A stretch of DNA of 64,000 bases from contig JANWYG010000010.1 of assembly GCA_025057015.1 (NCBI GenBank), positions 342,506 through 406,505 on the forward strand, given 5' to 3'. The stretch is from Blastocatellia bacterium. GTDB taxonomy: Bacteria > Acidobacteriota > Blastocatellia > Chloracidobacteriales > JADJPF01. Below the pieces are notes generated by a model that was not told where the DNA came from, did no database searches, and saw nothing but the letters and a program-made list of their open reading frames with translations. Within the stretch, counting starts at the first letter, position 1. Each line of letters begins with the position of its first letter. Both the position numbers and the translations under genes were made by a program. Below are positions 1 to 9,600 of this stretch, piece after piece.

Positions 1-458
1 GGCAAAGGCAAGGATCGCTTGCGCTTGCGTTCGATGTTGTAGAAACACAGTACGGTGACTTACCCGTAAAGCTACATCTTCGCTCGATAGATGATTTTTC
101 CCGCGAAGAGAAGCTACGTGCTGATGACGAAGGCAAAGTAAAAGGTGGACGCTCGGGTGCAGATACTGCGCGTAATACTATCGCAGGCGTAGGAGTAGGC
201 AGCGCAGCGTCTTTTCCGATAGCTATTGCTACTTCGTCTTCACGTCCTGCAGCTCTGGCTTCAGTAGCAGCTATCGGTGGCGGCGCTTTAACAGGAGTAC
301 TACTTACCCGCGGTAAGGATGTGAAATTGCAGCCTGGTGTGACTTTGCGCGTAGAGTTTGCTTCACAGCTGGTTGTAAGCACTGCCAGTAAAGCAGCAAC
401 TTCGTTCGATTCAGATGATACTTCTGATGATGATTATTTTGATGATGAGGATGACTAG
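1..458 (+). CDS. C-terminal part of a glycine-rich hypothetical protein (5' end outside window)
   Basis: An open frame enters the window (first full codon at base 3) and ends at TAG 456-458, giving about 151 residues. It holds a charged stretch, then an Ala/Gly/Ser-rich stretch (AGVGVGSAASFP, then AAIGGGALTGVLLTRGKDV) and a very acidic tail of Asp and Glu. A glycine zipper followed by 'RGKDVKLQPG' and 'LRVEF' is a pattern I associate with exported acidobacterial proteins of unknown function whose last part is a small beta domain. That association is from memory and unverified. The stop directly abuts the TTG start of rfbA, so the two are probably co-transcribed and translationally coupled. 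I cannot assign a function. Confidence 0.6.
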   Translation, partial: QRQGSLALAFDVVETQYGDLPVKLHLRSIDDFSREEKLRADDEGKVKGGRSGADTARNTIAGVGVGSAASFPIAIATSSSRPAALASVAAIGGGALTGVLLTRGKDVKLQPGVTLRVEFASQLVVSTASKAATSFDSDDTSDDDYFDDEDD

Positions 459-1526
459 TTGAAGGCTCTGGTGTTGTCTGCAGGCAAGGGAACAAGGTTG
501 CGTCCTATTACCTATACGCTACCAAAACAGCTGTTGCCGGTTGCTGGTAAGCCTATACTGCACTTTGTGATGGACCAGCTTTCTGAAGCAGGAATACACG
601 ACGTGGGGGTAATTATAAGTCCTGAAACGGGTGAACAGATACGTGCGTCTTTACAAGAGAACCCTTGGTCACATAGGTTTACTTTTATAGTACAGCCGCA
701 GCCGCTGGGCCTTGCACATGCTGTTCTTATAGCTAGGGATTTTCTGGCTGAAGAGCCCTTCTTAATGTACTTAGGCGATAATCTCGTTGGTGAATCTGTA
801 CGAGGTGTCATAGAGCTTTTTCATAGAGATCGTCCAGATGCTATAGTACTGCTCAAGAGTGTGTCCGACCCTCGTCCCTTCGGCGTAGCTGTGATAGATG
901 ATTTTGGGAACATAGTTCGATTGATAGAAAAACCAAAGGATCCACCGTCTGACCTTGCGTTAGTAGGGGTCTACTTATTTACTGCTCCTGTACATGCGGT
1001 AGCGGCAAAGCTGCGGCCTTCCTGGCGCGGCGAGCTGGAAATTACTGATGCTATACAAGCCCTTGTCGAAGCCGGCTACAAGGTCAAACCGAAGATACTG
1101 CAAGGGTGGTGGTTAGACACCGGTAAGAAGGATGATATCTTGGAAGCTAATAGAATTGTACTGGATGATTACTGCAAAAGAGAGTTATTAGGGCAAGTCG
1201 ATGCTGAGTCTTCAGTTTCAGGTCGAGTCTTCCTGGATAGAGGAAGTAGTGTCGCTAGTAGTGTGCTGCGCGGACCTTGTACCATAGGTAAAAGTGTAAT
1301 CATCCGAAACTCGTACGTCGGACCGTTTACTGCTATAGGGGACAACTGTGTCGTCGAGTGCAGTTCGCTCGAAAGTTCTGTGGTATTAGAAGGAAGTCGT
1401 CTTGAGTTTATACACCTGCATGACTCTCTAGTGGGCAAAAACTCCGTAGTCAAGAAGAATGCTGCAATAAAGCGCGGGGTGCGCTTGATGATAGGCGACG
1501 ATGCTTTGGTAGAGCTGGATGTTTAG
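459..1526 (+). CDS. rfbA: Glucose-1-phosphate thymidylyltransferase, long (StrD/RmlA-long) type
   Basis: Makes dTDP-glucose from dTTP and glucose-1-phosphate, the first step to dTDP-deoxysugars such as dTDP-rhamnose. The 355-residue protein starts with the nucleotidyltransferase signature LSAGKGTRLRP (residues 7-17) and PKQLLPVAGKPI, with the metal-binding aspartate in YLGDN near residue 106. The C-terminal third, rich in small residues and valine/isoleucine, fits a left-handed beta-helix. That and the length point to the long RmlA class rather than the ~290-residue E. coli form. The start is TTG, directly after the upstream stop, with a GAGGA motif about 7 nt ahead. The 3' end overlaps rfbC by 8 nt. 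I see no rmlD for the last rhamnose step in the window. Confidence 0.9.
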   Translation: MKALVLSAGKGTRLRPITYTLPKQLLPVAGKPILHFVMDQLSEAGIHDVGVIISPETGEQIRASLQENPWSHRFTFIVQPQPLGLAHAVLIARDFLAEEPFLMYLGDNLVGESVRGVIELFHRDRPDAIVLLKSVSDPRPFGVAVIDDFGNIVRLIEKPKDPPSDLALVGVYLFTAPVHAVAAKLRPSWRGELEITDAIQALVEAGYKVKPKILQGWWLDTGKKDDILEANRIVLDDYCKRELLGQVDAESSVSGRVFLDRGSSVASSVLRGPCTIGKSVIIRNSYVGPFTAIGDNCVVECSSLESSVVLEGSRLEFIHLHDSLVGKNSVVKKNAAIKRGVRLMIGDDALVELDV

Positions 1527-2061
1527 TTTCAGAAAGTTGGAACTAGAAGGTCTAGTATTGATAGAAACAGAAACGTTTACCGATTGGCGAGGGTCGTTTT
1601 GCGAGCTTTACAATGAGGATAAACTGCGACAGCTCGGAGTAGAGACTCGGTATGTGCAGGATAATTTTGCTGTCTCGCAAAGAGGAGTACTACGTGGCCT
1701 GCATTTTCAGCTTCCACCGATGGCCCAAGGTAAGCTAGTTACTTGCCTTTGCGGCAAGATTTATGACGTAGCTGTTGACCTAAGACCCAACTCGCCGAGC
1801 TATGGTAAGTGGCAGGCAGTTGAGCTTACTGGGGGACTGCTTTTGTATCTGCCTGCCGGCTTTGCGCATGGCTACGCTGTGCTAAGTCAGCAAGCTTGTG
1901 TTTTCTATAAGGTGACCGAGTACTATTCACCTCAGCACGAGGCCGGCATAATATGGAGTGATGAGCGGTTAGCTATAGATTGGCCTGTAGACGATCCTAT
2001 CCTGTCTGACAAGGACCAAAGATGGCCGACACTTACTGACTTTGAAAAGATCTGGTTATGA
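1519..2061 (+). CDS. rfbC: dTDP-4-dehydrorhamnose 3,5-epimerase
   Basis: Double epimerisation of dTDP-4-keto-6-deoxyglucose to the L-lyxo form. The protein has 180 residues, typical for the cupin-fold RmlC family. The run YVQDNFAVSQRGVLRGLHFQ (residues about 45-64) carries the conserved R-G-L-H active-site segment, and 'AVDLRPNSPSYGKW' and 'LYLPAGFAHGY' follow as in the family. The ATG at 1519 lies inside the end of rfbA (8 nt overlap) and the stop overlaps the rfbB start in an ATGA, so the three rfb genes form one tightly coupled operon. Confidence 0.92.
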   Translation: MFSFRKLELEGLVLIETETFTDWRGSFCELYNEDKLRQLGVETRYVQDNFAVSQRGVLRGLHFQLPPMAQGKLVTCLCGKIYDVAVDLRPNSPSYGKWQAVELTGGLLLYLPAGFAHGYAVLSQQACVFYKVTEYYSPQHEAGIIWSDERLAIDWPVDDPILSDKDQRWPTLTDFEKIWL

Positions 2062-3263
2062 AAACTATAGCGGTAACAGGGGGATTAGGCTTCATAGGCA
2101 GTCACTATGTTTGTGAAGCTCTCGAGTTCGAGCGTGTAATAGTAGTAGATGCTGTAACTTATGCCGGCAAGTTTGAAAACCTTCTGCCTGTTGGTAGTCA
2201 GCCATCTTGGTTAGTGTTTGCCGATTTTGGAACTTTGCCGCGTAGGTGTGCTGTTAAGATTAATCGTGTCGGTTTATTGGTTCAAACTCACCTGAGCGGT
2301 CAGCTCGAACGTAACCTAAGCCATAAGTGGATACCGGCGGGTAAGAGCGTGTCTGATGAGGTAGCACTGCGTCGGGAGCTTGAGTGTTGGAAAGATTCTG
2401 AAGAGCGATTGTTTTTGCTAGTAGCTGACGTGGCGGCGGCTGAGATCTGGCCAGTGCTGCTTGATTTTGTTGATGCTGTAGTGCATTTCGCTGCAGAAAC
2501 GCATGTCGACAGATCGATTCTTTCATCGGAGCAGTTTATCTTCTCTGACCTGCATGGTACGCATACGATATTGGAAGCGATACGCCGCTTGGACTGGCAA
2601 GGTAGGTTTTTGCATGTGAGTACTGACGAAGTTTATGGCGAAGCTGGTAATGAGCCTTTTAATGAAGATGACGCAATACGGCCACGCAATCCTTACAGTG
2701 TTGCCAAAGCAGCTGCCGATCGAATGGTAGCTGCATATGTAGAGACCTACGGAGTGAATGCTGTAATAGTGCGTCCTTCGAATAACTTCGGGCCTAGGCA
2801 ACATCCAGAGAAGCTTATCCCGCTAATGACCGTACGAGCTATGTTGGGTTTAAGACTGCCAGTTTATGGTGATGGTTTACAACAACGGGAGTGGCTCTTT
2901 GTGCGAGATTGTGTAGCTGGCATCAGGGCTGCGCTGGAACATGGTAGTAGTGGTGAGGTCTATAATCTCGGCAGCGGGATACTGAAGCGCAATCTGGAGG
3001 TAGTAGAAGCAGTGTTGCAGCTACTTGACCGTCCCACTAGCTTGATCGAATACGTAGCTGACCGGCCTGGGCATGACCGCAAGTATTGGCTAGATTCGTC
3101 AAAAGCTGCTCGAAAGCTCAACTGGAAGGCCGCTACTTCCTTTATCCAAGCGCTAGAACAAACTGTTTACTGGTACAAGTGTAATACTTGGTGGTGGCGC
3201 GGTTTACTCGATTCTGATCCTGAAACGGCAAAATTTATGAATGATTGGTATGAGAAGAGGTAG
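2058..3263 (+). CDS. rfbB: dTDP-glucose 4,6-dehydratase with an N-terminal insertion
   Basis: Extended short-chain dehydrogenase that converts dTDP-glucose to dTDP-4-keto-6-deoxyglucose. The NAD-binding GGLGFIGSH motif is at residues 8-16, 'VVHFAAETHVDRSI' precedes the STDEVYGE active-site motif (T-D-E at 189-191), and YSVAK supplies the catalytic Tyr213/Lys217. Length is 401 residues, whereas RmlB is usually about 330-360. The excess lies between 'YAGKFENL' (about residue 42) and 'LFLLVADV' (about 120), shifting the T-D-E motif some 55 residues from its usual place near 133. The inserted part stays in frame with no stop. The last 29 nt overlap the convergent gene 3235-3519. Function is secure; the insert is unexplained. 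Confidence 0.88.
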   Translation: MKTIAVTGGLGFIGSHYVCEALEFERVIVVDAVTYAGKFENLLPVGSQPSWLVFADFGTLPRRCAVKINRVGLLVQTHLSGQLERNLSHKWIPAGKSVSDEVALRRELECWKDSEERLFLLVADVAAAEIWPVLLDFVDAVVHFAAETHVDRSILSSEQFIFSDLHGTHTILEAIRRLDWQGRFLHVSTDEVYGEAGNEPFNEDDAIRPRNPYSVAKAAADRMVAAYVETYGVNAVIVRPSNNFGPRQHPEKLIPLMTVRAMLGLRLPVYGDGLQQREWLFVRDCVAGIRAALEHGSSGEVYNLGSGILKRNLEVVEAVLQLLDRPTSLIEYVADRPGHDRKYWLDSSKAARKLNWKAATSFIQALEQTVYWYKCNTWWWRGLLDSDPETAKFMNDWYEKR

Positions 3264-3519
3264 ACTGCTTACTTGTTTGTTTTACCTCTTCGATGTCTGC
3301 AAAAAATCTGTCTACTAGGTCTATAGGTTTAGGAAAGAGCTTGTGCCGCCAGCGCTTAAGTAGCAGCATAAAAGGTCGTATAAGCGGATGTTTTGCACCT
3401 ACCATTGCTATACCAGAGATGAAGAATGGCGAAGATGGCAGTACTGGAATCAGTAGGCCTATGAAGCCTAAGAATATCAATACGAAGCCTACTACTACTC
3501 TCAAGTGCTTTTTGAGCAC
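3235..3519 (-). CDS. Small DUF454/PGPGW-like membrane protein
   Basis: A 94-residue protein with two hydrophobic helices in its first half: VVVGFVLIFLGFIGLLIPVL, then a loop PSSPFF and a second helix, followed by a basic amphipathic tail. The G-L-L-I-P-V-L-P-S-S-P-F-F run resembles the DUF454 (YbaN-like) and PGPGW small inner-membrane families. No function is known that I can vouch for. The start is GTG with AGAGG seven bases upstream on the minus strand. The start codon sits in a short inverted repeat (GTGCT/AGCAC) that could mask it. The 3' end overlaps the rfbB 3' end by 29 nt. It lies downstream of the subtilase on the same strand, separated by a perfect hairpin. Confidence 0.65.
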   Translation of the reverse strand: MLKKHLRVVVGFVLIFLGFIGLLIPVLPSSPFFISGIAMVGAKHPLIRPFMLLLKRWRHKLFPKPIDLVDRFFADIEEVKQTSKQSTSSHTNHS

Positions 3520-3553
3520 GACTATTCCTCTAGCCTCTAGGGGTAGGGTTTGT

Positions 3554-3575
3554 AGGAGGAGCTTTTGCTCCTCCT
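3554..3575. terminator. Hairpin between subtilase gene and small membrane gene
   Basis: Perfect 9-bp inverted repeat AGGAGGAGC / GCTCCTCCT with a TTTT loop, immediately downstream of the subtilase stop (minus strand). No T-run follows on either strand, so it is either a weak terminator or an mRNA-stabilising 3' hairpin. Confidence 0.5.
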
Positions 3576-3579
3576 TCCA

Positions 3580-5139
3580 CTACTTACCAGCTTTTGAGAC
3601 AGCTGCCGAGGCATCTACAAGTCCGAATCCAAAGGATTTGTCATAGCCAGGGTTGCCGAGATCTTTTGCTGTAGATTTGAGGATTTCCTCTACCTGGGTG
3701 TTAGTAAGTGCTGGGTTAGCAGCCCAGATGAGTGCTACGATGCCTGTTACGTGTGGTGTTGCCATAGAGGTACCGCTTGCCGTATCCCAGCTGCTCAACT
3801 GATTGAATAGAGTTACACGTTTGTTGAGGCTCGCCTTGAGCTTTTCTCCATCGAAGTTAGAAACAGAAATCGCTGGAATCCAGCTTCTGCCGCCATCGGC
3901 AGTGGGCGAACCGAGCGTACCGACGAAGTTACCTACTGTATTGTTGTAGATGATCACGCCTGCTGCACCGGCTTTCATGGCGTTGTCTACTTTTTCACGA
4001 AAGCTCAGCTCGCCACGTTCTATCAGTGCGATCTGTCCTGCTATAGATTGTGGGAATTCATTTGGTTTGCCGATTTTACAATCAACTAGTGTGCCAGTGA
4101 TGCCGTTATCACTGGTCAAGCCTGCAAACATCAGAGGATTTGCGGAGATAGTAGAATCAGCTTCTACGAAGGCTTCGTTGCTTGTGTTTTGTGGAACAGT
4201 TGATAGCACGCTCACTCCTGGAGCTACTACGTCTATGTTCTTGCCTGTGTTGGAGAAACTAGCTAGTACTTGATTACGATCTACGGCGCCCACGGCTATA
4301 TTGACTACATAGCGAGCAGGAAAGCTAAGTTTATCTTTGGCTTCGTTGCCGGCGGCAGCTATTACTAGTACTCCTTTCGAGTGCATTAGGTTATAGAAGT
4401 CCTCTTCTGTTTTGGACTTACGGCCGCCACCGAGACTGAGGTTGATTATACGACAGCCAGCTTGTTCTACTAACCAGCGCACGCCGTCTATTACGCTTGC
4501 CGAAGAGCCTCCGCGTGGGCCAAGTACGCGAGCATGATAAAGCTCTGCTTTGTAAGCGATTCCCAATACGCCCAACTCGTTGTGTGCGGCTATGATCGTT
4601 CCGGCAACGTGTGTGCCGTGTGTTTCTTGTGGGTCTTCGTTCCACCAAGGGTCTGAATCACCTGAAATAGTATCTATGCCGCCTCTGTAGTTTGGTGCTA
4701 TATCTGGATGTCTGTAGTCTATACCTGTATCTGCTACTCCTATTTTTATTCCTGTACCATCTATGCCGCGGGCATGTACCTCGGTGACTTTAGTGACGAC
4801 AAGTCCATATAGACCGTTGTTTTGATTAGGTTGAAGTTGAGCTTTCTTAAGGCTTGCAGCGTAACGTCTGGGAACAGGTTCTATATAGCGGACGGCTGGA
4901 TCGGCCATCAGTAGGCCGATGTCTCTGCTGTCTGCAGTAACTAGCTCGGCTGCAAGTTCGGGATACTCTGATAGTGTTCGCAACGAAGGTGGATGCTTGC
5001 GCTGCGAATTGCTGTAGTATCTTACAAAAAATTGTCCGGGTACTACATCGAGCAACTCAGTGTCTGTGTGGATTACTGGCTGCTGCGCTCTTATAGCGGG
5101 TGCTATAAATAACAATGCTAGAATAAGGTACTGCTTCAT
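3580..5139 (-). CDS. Secreted S8 subtilisin-like serine protease with inserted PA domain
   Basis: Extracytoplasmic endopeptidase of 519 residues. A signal peptide is clear: MKQYLILALLFIAPAIRAQQ, with likely cleavage after Ala-Gln. The catalytic triad is visible: Asp in VADTGIDYRHPD (about 137), His in THGTHVAGT (about 174), and Ser in SGTSMATPHVTG (about 457). The oxyanion Asn is in AAAGNEAKD. Between Asn and Ser, residues about 338-434 form a protease-associated (PA) domain ending in 'AAGVIIYNN' and 'WIPAISVSN'. A propeptide-like segment precedes the catalytic domain. I chose ATG 5139 over the upstream in-frame TTG (5151) because GGAAGGAAG sits just ahead of it and the signal peptide then begins correctly. 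It probably acts in nutrient protein breakdown. Confidence 0.9.
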   Translation of the reverse strand: MKQYLILALLFIAPAIRAQQPVIHTDTELLDVVPGQFFVRYYSNSQRKHPPSLRTLSEYPELAAELVTADSRDIGLLMADPAVRYIEPVPRRYAASLKKAQLQPNQNNGLYGLVVTKVTEVHARGIDGTGIKIGVADTGIDYRHPDIAPNYRGGIDTISGDSDPWWNEDPQETHGTHVAGTIIAAHNELGVLGIAYKAELYHARVLGPRGGSSASVIDGVRWLVEQAGCRIINLSLGGGRKSKTEEDFYNLMHSKGVLVIAAAGNEAKDKLSFPARYVVNIAVGAVDRNQVLASFSNTGKNIDVVAPGVSVLSTVPQNTSNEAFVEADSTISANPLMFAGLTSDNGITGTLVDCKIGKPNEFPQSIAGQIALIERGELSFREKVDNAMKAGAAGVIIYNNTVGNFVGTLGSPTADGGRSWIPAISVSNFDGEKLKASLNKRVTLFNQLSSWDTASGTSMATPHVTGIVALIWAANPALTNTQVEEILKSTAKDLGNPGYDKSFGFGLVDASAAVSKAGK

Positions 5140-5157
5140 GCTTCCTTCCAAAAGAGT

Positions 5158-5186
5158 TTGTGATAAGAGTGTATTCTTAATATTCT
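5158..5186 (+). promoter_or_regulatory. Candidate promoter for purU
   Basis: TTGTGA (5158-5163), 17-nt spacer, TATTCT (5181-5186). Partial sigma-70 match, 41 nt before the purU start, in a divergent gap. Confidence 0.3.
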
Positions 5187-5210
5187 ATGTTGCTAGTCTA
5201 TAGCACGCAA
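5182..5210 (-). promoter_or_regulatory. Candidate promoter for subtilase gene
   Basis: On the minus strand TTGCGT (5210-5205), 17-nt spacer, TAGAAT (5187-5182). The -10 is a 5/6 match. It faces away from the purU promoter candidate and overlaps it. Confidence 0.35.
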
Positions 5211-5226
5211 TACCTTGGGAGAGATA

Positions 5227-6075
5227 ATGGGGATAGTTTTTCTTATTCAGTCGACAGATCGTAAAGGATTAGTTTCATCTATAAGCACGTTTTTTTACGA
5301 GCGGGGGTTTAATATTCTCAAGTGTCAGCAGCATACGGATACTAGTACGGGACAGTATTTTATGCGCGTAGTGCTCGATCTGGCTTCTCTTACGATGGCA
5401 CGGCGTACCCTCGAAGAAGAATTCGCTGAGTTTGCCAAGCGACTAGAGCTTTCCTGGTCGGTGCACTATCCTGACTATGTACAACGCATGGCGATACTTG
5501 TTACTAAAGCTTCGCATTGTCTATACGATCTTCTGTTTAGATGGCAGGAAGGTGAGCTGCGGTGTGAAATACCGGTTATAATTTCCAACCATCCTAATCT
5601 CGAGTATATAGCCGATAGGTTTCGCATACCGTTTCACTGCTTGCCTGTAACTAAAGAGACCAAGCCGCAGCAAGAGGCCGAAATCCGTAGATTGCTGAGG
5701 CAGTATCACATTGACCTTGTTGTGCTCGCAAGGTATATGCAGATTCTCTCTAAGGAGTTTGTGGAAGAGTATGCCGGGCGAATTATTAACATCCACCATG
5801 CGTTTTTGCCGGCATTTCAGGGTGCAAATCCCTATCAGCGAGCTTATGAACGTGGCGTTAAAATGATAGGTGCTACGGCACATTACGCCACAGCGGAGCT
5901 GGATGAAGGGCCTATTATAGAACAGGATGTCGAGCGAGTAACGCACGAGGACTCGCCTGAAGATCTCAGTCGTATCGGACGCGATATCGAACGCATAGTC
6001 CTAGCACGAGCAGTGAAAGCACACCTGGAGCATAGGATAATAATTTCAGGTCGTAGAACGATAGTTTTTAGCTAG
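5227..6075 (+). CDS. purU: Formyltetrahydrofolate deformylase
   Basis: Hydrolyses 10-formyl-THF to formate and THF, feeding formate to purine synthesis and balancing one-carbon pools. The N-terminal ACT domain (about residues 1-80) begins 'GIVFLIQSTDRKGLVSSIST'. The formyltransferase domain follows, with 'LARYMQILS', the catalytic-site run INIHHAFLPAFQGANPY, 'IGATAHYAT' and 'LDEGPIIEQD', the last holding the catalytic Asp. Its 282 residues are the usual PurU length. I took ATG 5227, since GGGAGAG lies just upstream; the in-frame TTG at 5215 overlaps that site. The 3' end overlaps the convergent response-regulator gene by 30 nt. Confidence 0.93.
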   Translation: MGIVFLIQSTDRKGLVSSISTFFYERGFNILKCQQHTDTSTGQYFMRVVLDLASLTMARRTLEEEFAEFAKRLELSWSVHYPDYVQRMAILVTKASHCLYDLLFRWQEGELRCEIPVIISNHPNLEYIADRFRIPFHCLPVTKETKPQQEAEIRRLLRQYHIDLVVLARYMQILSKEFVEEYAGRIINIHHAFLPAFQGANPYQRAYERGVKMIGATAHYATAELDEGPIIEQDVERVTHEDSPEDLSRIGRDIERIVLARAVKAHLEHRIIISGRRTIVFS

Positions 6076-6630
6076 GATTTTCCCGATTTGCTGCATTGCT
6101 TTCTGGTAGCAATCAGGGCAGATACCATGGGTGAACGTGCTTCCGGTCTGCTCTTGTATGTAGCTTTCTAGCTGTTGCCAGTAGTTTTCATCATTGCGTA
6201 TCTTCTTGCAGTACATGCATATCGGTAGGAAGTTCTTAAGAGTGCGTATCTGCTTTGTGTACTCTAATATACGTTCGGCTACGTATAGGCGCATCCAGAT
6301 GGTTTCTTTATCAAGTGGTTTGGTAAGAAAGTCGTCTACACCAGCATGTGTAGCCTCTAAGAGATTCTGTTTTTCAGCCAATCGTACGGTGAGCATTATG
6401 AAGTACGTGTATTCTGCTTGATGCAAACGGCGAATGTTGCGACAAAGTTCTAATCCGTCCATTTCGGGCATTACCCAATCGCTTATTATTATTCTTACTG
6501 GTTCGGATTTGAACTTTTCTAATGCCTGTAGACCGTTGCAGGCAACTACGGTTTCGTGCCCTAAAGAGCTGAGCGTAGATTCGAGAATTTTTATTGACAT
6601 AGGGTCATCATCGACTAGCAGTATCTTCAA
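6046..6630 (-). CDS. Response regulator with C-terminal Cys-rich (zinc-ribbon-like) module
   Basis: CheY-type receiver domain fills residues 1 to about 120: LKILLVDDDP gives the acidic pocket, IISDWVMPEMDGLE the phospho-acceptor Asp (about 54), and 'FLTKPLD' the conserved Lys. After a short helix comes a segment with two C-x2-C pairs (CMYCKKIRND and HGICPDCYQK). This module recurs at the ends of PAS and response-regulator proteins and probably binds metal; its role is unknown. There is no DNA-binding domain, so output is likely by protein contact. I set the start at TTG 6630: GGAGGTGG lies just upstream, and the TTGA overlaps the stop of the kinase gene, so kinase and regulator are translationally coupled and surely partners. 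Confidence 0.88.
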   Translation of the reverse strand: MKILLVDDDPMSIKILESTLSSLGHETVVACNGLQALEKFKSEPVRIIISDWVMPEMDGLELCRNIRRLHQAEYTYFIMLTVRLAEKQNLLEATHAGVDDFLTKPLDKETIWMRLYVAERILEYTKQIRTLKNFLPICMYCKKIRNDENYWQQLESYIQEQTGSTFTHGICPDCYQKAMQQIGKILAKNYRSTT

Positions 6631-9600
6631 ATTACCACCTCCATAGCTTTTTGCTTCAGTGTCGTATTGCACGGTAATAGGACAGTAAACTTGCTTCCTT
6701 TACCGCTACCTTCTGACTCGGCCCAAACTGTTCCTCCGTGTGCTTCTATGTAGCTTTTAACTATGGCAAGCCCTAGGCCTGTGCCTCGAGCCATGAACTC
6801 ATATTTCCCCGAGGTATGCAATAGGGAATTGCTGCTTGTGTAAAACTTGTCGAATATTTTCTCTAGCTCGCTGCTGTCTATACCAACACCATTATCGCTT
6901 ATTATGATTCGTATTTTATTATCTGATTCGACAATTGCTTCTACACTTATTTTTCCTCCATCTGGAGTGAATTTAATGGCATTTTGCAAGAGATTTAGTA
7001 GTACAAGATATATCTTAGAACGGTCATAGACCATGGCAGGTAGCTTGGCGGGTAGAATTATCTGAACGTCATGGTGTCGCTTGTCTATAAAAGGCTGCAG
7101 TTCTTGTAGGACGCTCAGCAGAGTCTCTCTGAAGTCGGCAGGTTCTGGTTGAAGCTGGGGCTTTTGCTCTTCTATTTTGAGCATTTCGAGGATATCGTTT
7201 AGGTTGGCTATCATCCGTTCTATTGTCTGATAGCATTTCTGTATCGAGCTTTTTTGCTTTGGCAGAAGTTCACCTAAGTAGCCTTCTAGCAACATTTCAT
7301 GGTAGCCTTTGAGCACGGTAAGCGGTGTGCGCATCTCGTGTGAAGTAACAGCTAGGAAGTTGCTCTTCATTTGGTTAAGCTCTTGCAGAGCCTTACTGAC
7401 TTGCTGTTCGTTTTTATAGAGCTGCTCAAGTCGGCTACTTTTTTCTGCTAGAGCAGTGTAAAGCTCAGCGTTTTCTATAGCTACTGCCGCTTGGTGAGCT
7501 AGAGCCTCAAGTAGCTGTTGGTCTACAGCGGTAAAAGGTGGCCTATTTGCCTTGCGACGTACATCGATAACACCTACTACCTTGCCATCGCGGCTAATGA
7601 TAGGGACATTGATGAAGCCGCAAATGTTGTAGTCTTTTACCAAATTCTTGTGAAGTAGCCTTGGCTCTTTGCTCGTGTCATTTACTATTATCGTCTGACC
7701 AGTTTGAGCTACTAGACCTGCTATTCCTTGTCCCAGGGGAAATTCTATTTTTCTATAAGTCCACTCTTTACCAGTCCAAGTGCGATTAAAGACTAACTTA
7801 TCTCCTTCAACAAGGCCTATGCCACCGGTCTCACCGCCGATCAGCCTTGCTCCTTCTTCGGCGATGTTCTGTAGCACGGTCTGTAGGTCTAGCTTAGAGT
7901 TGATAAGGCTTACGCTCTCAAAGAGTTCGCTCATCTCCTTTATTCGCCGCTCTTGGGCTAAGGCAAGACGACTTAGCCGCCAGCGGAATAACAAGTAAAG
8001 TACTACGATGAGCGTTGCTAAAGATATGACTATAAACCACCACCTCTGCCAGAAAGGAGCGGCTATAGTTAGCCTTACATAAACCGGATCGCTCCATAAA
8101 CCCAAAGAGGATTTTGCTTTGACTGAGAAGGTGTATCTGCCTGGTGATAAGTTGGTAAACCTTACTTCCCGTTCTTTTGTATCGACCCACTTACCATCAT
8201 AGCCTTGCAGGTTGTAGCTGTATTCGACAGTGTCTTCATCCACGAACGATAGGCCTGCAAAGCGAAATCTTAGGCTATTTTCTTTGTGGGCAAGCTGCAG
8301 CTCGGCATATTCGATATTTGTAAAGGTTTGCCCTGAACTTTCTATTTCGACAGCTTCTAAGGCTATCTTAGGTTTTACTTTTGTTTGTGGTGGTATAAAT
8401 TTCGGATCGTAGCAAACTATGCCGCCGGTAGTTCCAAACCAGACCGTGCCGTCTGCTCGGGCTAGTGCAGCACCTATGTAGACATCGTGATTGACCAGAC
8501 CATCCTTAGTTGTGTAATTGCGAAATGAAATACCGTCATAGGCGGAGATACCTTTGGAAGTACCTATCCACAAAGTATCCTTCGTGGCTACAAGAGCACT
8601 TACGAAGTTGTTGATAAGTCCGTCAGTTTCTGTATACGTCTTAAAACTGTTGCCGTCAAACAGTGTCAATCCTTCGGTAGTTCCTATCCAGTAGCGACCC
8701 TTTTGGTCTTCAGTAAAGCAAAGTACCCGTTGAGTTGGTAATCCGTCGGCCGTCGTGTATGTTGTAAACTTAAAGCCGTCAAACACGGAAAGCCCTTTTT
8801 CAGTACATATCCAGAGCCGCTTCTTGCTATCTAGTCTTAGCATAGATGCTTGATTACTTGCTAGGCCGGCAGCTGTTGAATAGACCTTGAAACTTTTGCC
8901 GTCGTAACAAGCAATACCGTTAGTTCTAGACGAGTTTGACGCAAACCATAAGTTCCCGCTGCCATCTTCGGTTATGGAAGTAATCCGTTCTTGTAGACCT
9001 ATCTGCTTTAATGGGTAGTGAACGAAGCGGCCTTGGTAGTAGCAGGAAACTCCTGTTTGGTTTCCTATCCAAACACGATTTTTGCTATCGGCGAAGATGG
9101 TCCATGCGCCTTCTTGTAGAGGCCCTTCGGTATACCTGTAAATCTGCCCTCTTACATCGATCCTTGCTATGCCATCGTTTACCGAAGAGACCCATATTTC
9201 ACCGTTGGCCGACTCAGATATACCTGAGATGAGGCCCTCTACTAGTCCGAGTTCTTTGGTGTAGTTTGAGAATTGCTCGTTTCTGAATCTGCAAGCTCCG
9301 CTCCAGAGTGTGCCAATCCAGACATTACCTTCGAAGTCTTTGAGTAACGATGTGACATAATTGTCCGGTAGTCCATTTTTCCTATTAAATACTTTGAACT
9401 TACCTTCTTCAAGTCTAGCAATGCCTCCGCCGAAAGTCCCACACCATATGCGGCCGAAGTCGTCTACTGCTATAGAGCTTACCCGGTTGCTACCAAGCCC
9501 TTCAGTTTTGCGGTAGTAAGTGAAATTGTTGCTGCTGTAGCGGACTAACCCATCATCAGTAGCTATCCAAAGTGCCCCAGAGCTATCTAGTGCAAGCTGA

